Positions 6,066 through 11,190 of a stretch of 11,190 bases of DNA are shown in pieces. How positions within the stretch are numbered: position 1 is the stretch's first letter; every line of letters begins with the position of its first letter. Position numbers and translations under genes: made by a program. This DNA is from Balneolaceae bacterium (GTDB lineage: Bacteria; Bacteroidota; Rhodothermia; Balneolales; Balneolaceae), in assembly GCA_003555185.1 (NCBI GenBank), contig PWFZ01000414.1, positions 1 to 11,190 on the forward strand. The letters are read 5' to 3'. The notes under the pieces are model-generated. The model saw nothing but the letters and a program-made list of their open reading frames with translations. It made no database searches and was not told where the DNA came from.

Positions 6066-8597
6066 TTAAAATGGTGCGCCAATATTAAATAAGAATTCCC
6101 ATTCTCCGGGTCGTAATCCAGTAGCACTTTCAGCGGATGGAGCTGTTCCATCAAGTCTGTAGCCATAACTCAGATCAATTAAACCTAATATCGGCAAGAA
6201 TATTCTTGCACCGAAACCAACTGATCTTTTCACATTAAAAGCATCAAAGTCGGTAAACCCTTGAAATGCGTTACCGGCATCCACAAAAGTATAAGGTATC
6301 AATTGAACCTGTTCGGACTGTACAGCTGGATAACGAAGTTCAAAGGAGTATTTATTGTATGCCCGTCCTCCAATTTGATTTCTATTTTCGTCAAGCGGAG
6401 AAATAACTCCCCCAAAACCACCGGGATAGCCACGCATATCAATATTATCATTCACAAAGCTTTGGCGCTGCTGTAGTGCAGTACCACCTAAATAAAATCG
6501 CTGAAAATTACTTCTGTTCGCCTCACTGAAGTATCCCATATAGCCAAACTCTGCTGTAGAGGATAGCACGAGTTTACCGGCGATTGTAGCGTGGTGCTGA
6601 TATGCAGTTTTCAGCTTATAAAATTGTGCAAAATCAGGAAGAGGTATAGCGGTTTCTGCTGAAACACTGAACTTTGAGCCCGCCGTCGGTGAAATTGGGT
6701 TATCTGTCGAATTTCTTTCCAATCTCTGTTCAAGACTTAAGATATTAGCACGTCCGTCTTCAAAAAACTGTGCAAATCCGGCTACATTAAATAAGTTGTA
6801 TTTTAATGCCGTTCGGGAAGTGAAATAATCATCCGGCCATGATAACCTTCTACCTATACTTGCAGTAGCTGAGAACAACTCATTGCTTCTGCCGGCAGAT
6901 TGCTGTCCTCCCCCAAATCCGCCAAACCCACCGAACTGCTGTCTTCTGTTCTGATCAAAGTTCAGGAAATCGTAAGAAAGACTAATTCCAAGAGATGTGG
7001 GACGTCCCCGTAACCACGGCTCTTCAAAACTGAAGTTATAGCTTCTGTAACCGGTACCGGTAACCTGCATACCTAACGATAGGCGCTGGCCATCACCTGA
7101 AGGAATTGGATCCCAACCGCCCGGTTCAAACATTCTTTGTACTGAAAAGTTATTAAAGTTGATTCGAGCAGCCAAAATAACTCCAATTTGACGTCCGCCA
7201 AATCCACCTGAAAATTCAAAGTTATCAGAGCCCTGTGATTCATCTAATCGATAACTAATATCTACAGTACGATTTTCCTGATCCGGAATAATATCCGGCT
7301 CAATACCTTCCGGTGTAAAATATCCCAGCTGCCCCAACTCACGAACGGTACGTACAATAGCAGAACGGCTATAATTACTGCCCGGCACGGTTCTAATGTT
7401 TCTTCGTACTACATCATCGTGTGTTTTAACATTTCCTGTAAATGAAACGTCACGGATAGTTGCTATTTCATTTTCTATAAGCTCAATGTGAATATCCAAA
7501 GAATCTTCTCCAACAACTCTGATTTCTTCAAATGCCTGGAAAAACAGATATCCAATATTTTGATATAAACTGGAAACATCACCATCGTCCTGCCGGAAGT
7601 TCAGATTTCGATCGAATCTTGTTTCGTTAAATACATCTCCTTCGACAAAACCCAGTGTTTGTGTAAGCTCATCATCGGTGTATACGGTGTTACCATCCCA
7701 GGTCACATTTCTGACTTTATATTGGGGGCCTTCTTCAATTTCAAATGTAAAGTAAACACCTTCCTTGCTTCTCCAATCGTCGACGTAAACGGAATCTTCA
7801 AGAAAACGCATATCCCTGAATCCGTTGTCTCTGTAAAACTGTATTACATTATTGATTCCCTGCTCAAATTCCTCTTCGGTGTAAACATGACGCTTAAAAA
7901 TTCTCCACCATCTGTCTTGTTTAATTTCACCAAAAGCACTTCTTAATTTTCTGTCGCTAAATTCTTCATTTCCCTCAAATTCAATTACACGCACTTTAGT
8001 ACGTTCACCGGGATCAATTTTAAATGTAAGTGTAACTCTGTTTCTATCATCGTCACTTAACTCTTCAATCATCTCTACTTTGGTATCCCAATAACCCTGT
8101 TCTCTGTAATAGCGCTCAATAGTGGTAACAGCCTGATTTTGAACAGAGCTGGTGACTGCAAAACCGGACAGTAAATTGAGTTTATCGCGTAAATCTCTTC
8201 GGTGTGACCTTCGCACGCCCTCTATTTCGAAACGCTGAAGCCGGGGTTGTTCCTGCACCATTATTTCAATATTCACACCACCGGTTACTCTTTCATGGCG
8301 GACCTCTACATCAGAAAAAAGACCTGTTCGGTAAATCTGTTTAATCGCATTTGAAATATCTTCCCCCGGAATAGATATCGTATTACCAACAGAGAGCCCA
8401 CTACTACTGATCAGATAGTTCTCCCTTGCGGTAACTAAACCGGTAACGGAGATATCAACAATCTCGAACTGACGAGGGAATACCTCGGTAGGATCCTGAA
8501 TGTCGATACGAGACGTATCCTGAGCAAACAATTGTTGTGAGCCTAATCCAATAAATAAAACCGTGATACAAAAACAGAGATGCTTAATATTAGTCAC
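6066..8597 (-). CDS. bamA: Outer membrane protein assembly factor BamA
   Basis: BamA is the essential Omp85-family barrel that folds and inserts outer-membrane proteins. The 843-residue product has a signal peptide (about 1-25, LFA box, Gln26 at +1). Five POTRA-like repeats follow, at roughly 42-110, 114-195, 197-285, 288-375 and 378-450, then a 16-strand-type barrel from about 455. The conserved loop-6 motif appears as MRGYPG, with R722 as the invariant Arg. The protein ends in Phe, as expected of the C-terminal beta-signal. An unusual glycine/phenylalanine run (GGFGGFGGG, residues 556-564) sits where an early extracellular loop is expected. The start is GTG: an in-frame stop lies 21 bp upstream, no ATG is available before the signal peptide, and only AAAGAAAG serves as a weak Shine-Dalgarno. 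It lies 34 nt after uppS and directly before three skp-like genes. Confidence 0.97.
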   Translation of the reverse strand: MTNIKHLCFCITVLFIGLGSQQLFAQDTSRIDIQDPTEVFPRQFEIVDISVTGLVTARENYLISSSGLSVGNTISIPGEDISNAIKQIYRTGLFSDVEVRHERVTGGVNIEIMVQEQPRLQRFEIEGVRRSHRRDLRDKLNLLSGFAVTSSVQNQAVTTIERYYREQGYWDTKVEMIEELSDDDRNRVTLTFKIDPGERTKVRVIEFEGNEEFSDRKLRSAFGEIKQDRWWRIFKRHVYTEEEFEQGINNVIQFYRDNGFRDMRFLEDSVYVDDWRSKEGVYFTFEIEEGPQYKVRNVTWDGNTVYTDDELTQTLGFVEGDVFNETRFDRNLNFRQDDGDVSSLYQNIGYLFFQAFEEIRVVGEDSLDIHIELIENEIATIRDVSFTGNVKTHDDVVRRNIRTVPGSNYSRSAIVRTVRELGQLGYFTPEGIEPDIIPDQENRTVDISYRLDESQGSDNFEFSGGFGGRQIGVILAARINFNNFSVQRMFEPGGWDPIPSGDGQRLSLGMQVTGTGYRSYNFSFEEPWLRGRPTSLGISLSYDFLNFDQNRRQQFGGFGGFGGGQQSAGRSNELFSATASIGRRLSWPDDYFTSRTALKYNLFNVAGFAQFFEDGRANILSLEQRLERNSTDNPISPTAGSKFSVSAETAIPLPDFAQFYKLKTAYQHHATIAGKLVLSSTAEFGYMGYFSEANRSNFQRFYLGGTALQQRQSFVNDNIDMRGYPGGFGGVISPLDENRNQIGGRAYNKYSFELRYPAVQSEQVQLIPYTFVDAGNAFQGFTDFDAFNVKRSVGFGARIFLPILGLIDLSYGYRLDGTAPSAESATGLRPGEWEFLFNIGAPF

Positions 8598-8631
8598 GTT
8601 TAAAACTTGCTTTCTTTAATTGTAAAATAAT

Positions 8632-9450
8632 TTAGTTTATAACAGGTGAAGACGCCGATTTGTTATAGCTATCTTTTTTAACCTTTCCATATCTGCGATC
8701 ACGCCCCTGATAGGACATAATTGCCTTGTAAAGCTCATCCCTCCTAAAATCAGGCCAGTATGTTTTTGTTATGTAGAGTTCAGAATAAGCAAGCTGCCAT
8801 AATAAGAAGTTACTTATTCTATATTCACCACTTGTGCGAATAATTAAATCCGGATCCGGAACTTCAGCTGTTGAAAGATGAGAGCTTATCAGATCGTCGT
8901 TGATATCTTCAGGATCTAAATCACCGGTAGCAACCTGTTTTGAGAGCTTTTTAACCGCTTCTGTAATATCCCATCTGCCGGAATAACTCAGTGCAAGACA
9001 TAATTGAAGCCGGTCGTTATCCTTCGTTAGTTTCCTAACTTCTTCAATCTGTTTCTGACACTTTTCCGGTAAACGATCAATCTGGCCGATAGTCACAAAT
9101 TTAATATTATTCTTGTGCAATCTTTCTGCTTCATTCCGAAGCGTCTGTACCAAAATCCTCATTAACCCGTCTACTTCAACAGAGGGACGATTCCAGTTTT
9201 CGGTTGAAAAAGCATATAACGTCAAATGCTTTACTCCCAGCTGTGCACATGCTTCAGTGGTATCCCGAACTGATTCAACTCCTGCTCTGTGACCGAAAAT
9301 CCTAACATTTCCTTTTGTCTGTGCCCATCTCCCATTGCCATCCATGATGATTGCGATGTGTTCGGGTACAGTTCCTGATTCGATAACTTGCTGTTGAAGC
9401 CTTTTATCGGAATCGGTCTGCTTATTATTTGTTAGTGTAAGTGGTTTCAA
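8632..9450 (-). CDS. uppS: Undecaprenyl diphosphate synthase (di-trans,poly-cis)
   Basis: UppS is the cis-prenyltransferase that adds eight isopentenyl units to farnesyl diphosphate, making the C55 lipid that carries peptidoglycan and other surface-glycan precursors. The 272-residue product has all family blocks: IIMDGNGRWAQ with catalytic D37, FGHRAG, LYAFSTENW, and RTSGEYRISNFLLWQLAYSE with R205 and E209, followed by YWPDF. The start is TTG at 9450. The frame upstream is closed by a stop at 9487-9489 with no ATG, and the next Met (36) is inside the catalytic motif. The N-terminal leader before the motif is about ten residues longer than in E. coli. No clear Shine-Dalgarno is seen. An 11-bp direct repeat abuts the start and a promoter candidate lies just upstream. 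Confidence 0.97.
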   Translation of the reverse strand: MKPLTLTNNKQTDSDKRLQQQVIESGTVPEHIAIIMDGNGRWAQTKGNVRIFGHRAGVESVRDTTEACAQLGVKHLTLYAFSTENWNRPSVEVDGLMRILVQTLRNEAERLHKNNIKFVTIGQIDRLPEKCQKQIEEVRKLTKDNDRLQLCLALSYSGRWDITEAVKKLSKQVATGDLDPEDINDDLISSHLSTAEVPDPDLIIRTSGEYRISNFLLWQLAYSELYITKTYWPDFRRDELYKAIMSYQGRDRRYGKVKKDSYNKSASSPVIN

Positions 9451-9470
9451 GGAGTTGATTAAGTGGTTTC
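9438..9470. repeat. 11-bp direct repeat next to the uppS start codon
   Basis: TAAGTGGTTTC occurs at 9438-9448 and again at 9460-9470, two copies 22 bp apart from start to start, i.e. about two helical turns. One copy covers the first uppS codons, including two bases of the start codon, and the other lies in the 5' leader. It may be a local duplication or a binding site; nothing else shows a function. Confidence 0.55.
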
Positions 9471-9483
9471 TTTCAAGCTGTAT

Positions 9484-9512
9484 ATATTAGAGCTTAAATA
9501 AGCTACATTCAA
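9484..9512 (-). promoter_or_regulatory. Probable sigma70-like promoter for uppS-bamA-skp
   Basis: On the - strand TTGAAT (9507-9512) and TAATAT (9484-9489) are separated by exactly 17 bp, each matching the consensus at four of six bases. The start would be near 9477, about 27 nt before the TTG start of uppS. It lies in the 72-nt gap after ribH, the longest gap in the operon. The spacer contains the palindrome AGCTT-AAAT-AAGCT (9491-9504), a possible operator. Assignment rests on consensus matching only. Confidence 0.4.
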
Positions 9513-9522
9513 GACTAATTTA

Positions 9523-9975
9523 CTATTTATAATTTGCAATTTGTGATTTCAATTCTAACATATCACATACGGCAAGAGCAGCTTCCGAGCCTTTATTTCC
9601 CTTATCCAGTCCGGCTCTTTCAATTGCCTGTTCCACAGTGTCCGTTGTTAACACCCCAAACGAGACAGGCTTTCCATATGTTGTATTGAGTTCTGTAATT
9701 CCTCTATTTACTGCATCACAAACATAGTGAAAATGGGGAGTACCCCCCTGTATAACCGCTCCTATTGCAACAACACCGTGTACATTTAATTCATCAAGAC
9801 AATATTTACAGGCCAGCGGCAACTCATATGACCCCGGACACCTGAACTGGTGAATTTGGTCCTCAGGTATTCCTTTGGCCTTTAAAGCTTCGACAGCTCC
9901 TTCCAGCATATCATCAGTTACAAATGAATTCCACTTTGCAGCAACTATTGCAATTTTAACTTTTTTCCAATTCAT
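9523..9975 (-). CDS. ribH: 6,7-dimethyl-8-ribityllumazine synthase
   Basis: RibH condenses 5-amino-6-ribitylaminouracil with 3,4-dihydroxy-2-butanone 4-phosphate to form the direct precursor of riboflavin; the family forms pentamers or 60-mer capsids. The 150-residue product is of normal length. W15-N16 occupies the aromatic substrate-stacking position (usually FN or WN). PGSYELP is at 47-53. GAVIQGGTPHFHYV at 72-85 includes H81, equivalent to the catalytic His of the Bacillus enzyme. VLTTDT and GNKGSEAA follow. No other riboflavin gene is in the window, so the pathway is dispersed. The ATG lies 23 nt after the PHP gene stop, without an evident Shine-Dalgarno. Confidence 0.97.
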   Translation of the reverse strand: MNWKKVKIAIVAAKWNSFVTDDMLEGAVEALKAKGIPEDQIHQFRCPGSYELPLACKYCLDELNVHGVVAIGAVIQGGTPHFHYVCDAVNRGITELNTTYGKPVSFGVLTTDTVEQAIERAGLDKGNKGSEAALAVCDMLELKSQIANYK

Positions 9976-9998
9976 GGATCAATCCGGTTATTTTAATT

Positions 9999-10841
9999 TT
10001 ATACGACCATTTCTTTTCTTCTCTGAGCCATTCTCTTCAAAGAAGATACATGTTGATCTCCAAGGGTTACAATTCCAAAGTAAGGATCATAATCCGTTTT
10101 TCCCTTCCCATGAAAATCGCTCCCCCCTGTAATGAGTAAATTATTTGACGAAGCTGTTTTCGAAAAATTTCGCTGAACCGCGAAATTATGACTGGGATGA
10201 ATACATTCAATCCCATCTATTCCCATAGATATCATTTTAGTAATTTGCCGTGAACTGTACATCGGTCCCGGATGAGCAATGGAAAGAACACCTCCTGCAT
10301 TTTGTATTACTTTAATTACATTTTCAAGTGAACTGTATTCTGTTTGAATATCCTTAAGTTTTTCTGATGAAAGATATCGGATAAATGCTTCACCGAATGA
10401 AGCGACAATTCTTTTATTAACCAATACTTCAGCGGCATGCGGTCGTCCGATATTACCCCTCCCGGCTTCCGCTTTTACCTCTTCAATGTCTATATCAACG
10501 CCCTGTTTTTGCAGGTGGTCAACAATAGAAACCATACGCTTTTTCCGAGCCCTTTTTTGACCCAATAGAAGTTTCAGTACATCCTGATCTGTTTCATCAA
10601 AGCAGTATGCCAGAATATGAGTTTCCATTCCCATCCACGAAGCAGTAATCTCAACCCCCGGAAGTAATTCAATACCAAGCTCTTTGGCGATTGGCTTCGC
10701 CTCCAAATACCCTTTTATAGTATCATGATCTGTAATAGATATAGTTTCAAGACCTTTATCATTAGCATGTCGAATTAATTTTTCAGGAGTATAAGCTCCG
10801 TCCGATGCCGTCGTGTGCGTATGTAAATCTGCTTTTCCCAA
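9999..10841 (-). CDS. PHP-domain phosphoesterase, TrpH/YciV (RNase AM)-like
   Basis: This is a 280-residue PHP-fold metal-dependent phosphoesterase. Its motifs match the TrpH/YciV family, whose characterised members hydrolyse 3',5'-nucleoside bisphosphates and short 5'-phosphorylated RNA (RNase AM in E. coli). The metal ligands are visible in order: H7 and H9 in DLHTHTTASDG, D38-H39 in TDHDT, E64 in PGVEIT, H75, H135 in IGRPHAA, H190 in AHPG, and D242/H244 in GGSDFHG. The helical insertion between 85 and 185 is typical of the family. The start is TTG: the codon two before it is the TAG that ends the upstream gene in the same frame, and the next Met would remove the first metal site. Exact substrate is inferred from family only; the protein is cytoplasmic. 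Confidence 0.92.
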   Translation of the reverse strand: MGKADLHTHTTASDGAYTPEKLIRHANDKGLETISITDHDTIKGYLEAKPIAKELGIELLPGVEITASWMGMETHILAYCFDETDQDVLKLLLGQKRARKKRMVSIVDHLQKQGVDIDIEEVKAEAGRGNIGRPHAAEVLVNKRIVASFGEAFIRYLSSEKLKDIQTEYSSLENVIKVIQNAGGVLSIAHPGPMYSSRQITKMISMGIDGIECIHPSHNFAVQRNFSKTASSNNLLITGGSDFHGKGKTDYDPYFGIVTLGDQHVSSLKRMAQRRKEMVV

Positions 10842-10844
10842 AAA

Positions 10845-11190
10845 CTAAGGTTTCAATATTGTTTGATACGATTCATTATCCAAAAGAAGTTCAATTGCTT
10901 TCGATACATATTCATCATTTTTCAAAGAAATTCTATTTCTTTCTTCCCGTCCATATACCTGGGAGATCCACTCCCGCTCTATATTTCTTTCTATAAAATC
11001 CCTGCTGCTTCGAACCTGCTCCTGTTTTTGATTTTGAAGAGATGATTTCATTTCCGTAATGCGCTCTTTTATCATCTCCTCATCTTCAAATTGACCCAGA
11101 TTCGATTTGAGTCCACTTAAATGTTCATCTGCGGGTGTAGAATAATCAAAATTCTGTTCATTCAGATAACTGATAAACCGATCAAACACA
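10845..11190 (-). CDS. Probable S41 (C-terminal processing) peptidase, C-terminal fragment
   Basis: The last 115 codons of a gene that enters from beyond the right edge; the frame is open to the end, so the GTG at 11189 is probably internal. The visible part is charged and helical. It closely resembles, from memory, the C-terminal tail of FCB-group S41 processing proteases (CtpA/Prc-like). Their pattern of a short F-x-x-Y-L segment, a DY-T-x-x-E-x-x-L helix, then an IEREWIS-x-x-YG stretch and a closing D-x-x-V-x-x-AIELL...Y-x-x-IL is matched here. The PDZ and Ser/Lys catalytic core would lie outside the window, so the call cannot be confirmed. The TAG stop is three bases before the TTG of the PHP gene and in the same frame, which suggests tight coupling. 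Confidence 0.6.
   Translation of the reverse strand, partial: VFDRFISYLNEQNFDYSTPADEHLSGLKSNLGQFEDEEMIKERITEMKSSLQNQKQEQVRSSRDFIERNIEREWISQVYGREERNRISLKNDEYVSKAIELLLDNESYQTILKP

Noticed and set aside
6065..6166. Upstream extension of the first OmpH gene into the bamA coding end
   Set aside because: It would bury the signal peptide behind 34 unrelated residues; the ATG at 6064 follows the bamA stop by one base and gives a clean leader.
6261..7946. Short + strand frames opposite bamA
   Set aside because: No ribosome binding site or recognisable domain; bamA is intact on the other strand.
9875..10132. A + strand frame spanning the ribH/PHP junction
   Set aside because: It overlaps two well-supported genes and encodes nothing recognisable.
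10805..11045. Two + strand frames opposite the PHP start and S41-like tail
   Set aside because: Hydrophobic, Phe-rich translations typical of antisense AT-rich coding DNA; no supporting signals.

Overview
The window looks like a chromosomal housekeeping region from a Gram-negative bacterium of the Bacteroidota/Rhodothermota/Balneolota (FCB) group. The evidence is: an AT-rich sequence with mostly weak Shine-Dalgarno signals; the FCB-style order uppS-bamA-ompH-ompH; exported proteins that all carry Gln just after the predicted signal peptidase I site; very acidic Skp/OmpH proteins; and the style of the S41 protease tail. A salt-adapted Balneolota-like organism would fit, but this is inference and no marker here settles the phylum.

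Layout. On the + strand, 1-2467 holds the 3' part of mrdA (PBP2) and the whole of rodA, joined by an ATGA overlap; this is the peptidoglycan elongation pair. rnhB (RNase HII, - strand) runs tail to tail into rodA and overlaps its last 21 bp. A 149-bp divergent spacer then precedes a + strand VWA-domain gene resembling the partner of a ChlI/MoxR-type AAA+ ATPase, although no ATPase gene is present. A clear bidirectional hairpin terminator at about 4341-4378 separates it from a long - strand block.

The - strand block, read from high to low coordinates, is: the 3' end of a probable S41 C-terminal processing protease, a TrpH-like PHP phosphoesterase, ribH (lumazine synthase), uppS (undecaprenyl diphosphate synthase), bamA, and three tandem skp/ompH-like chaperone genes ending at the terminator. 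Gaps are short (1 to 72 nt), so much of it is probably co-transcribed. A sigma70-like promoter is visible just upstream of uppS and could drive uppS-bamA-skp separately.

Functionally most of the window builds the envelope. PBP2 and RodA polymerise and cross-link the lateral wall, UppS makes the C55 lipid carrier they depend on, BamA folds outer-membrane proteins, and the OmpH/Skp proteins would escort them across the periplasm. RibH, RNase HII and the PHP enzyme are general metabolism or nucleic-acid enzymes.

I see no mobile element, CRISPR array, tRNA, rRNA or defence island, and no convincing novel system. The most interesting points are the acidic triplicate of Skp-like genes, the uniform +1 Gln on all exported products, the orphan VWA gene, the non-ATG starts in the long operon and the palindrome-containing promoter in front of uppS.
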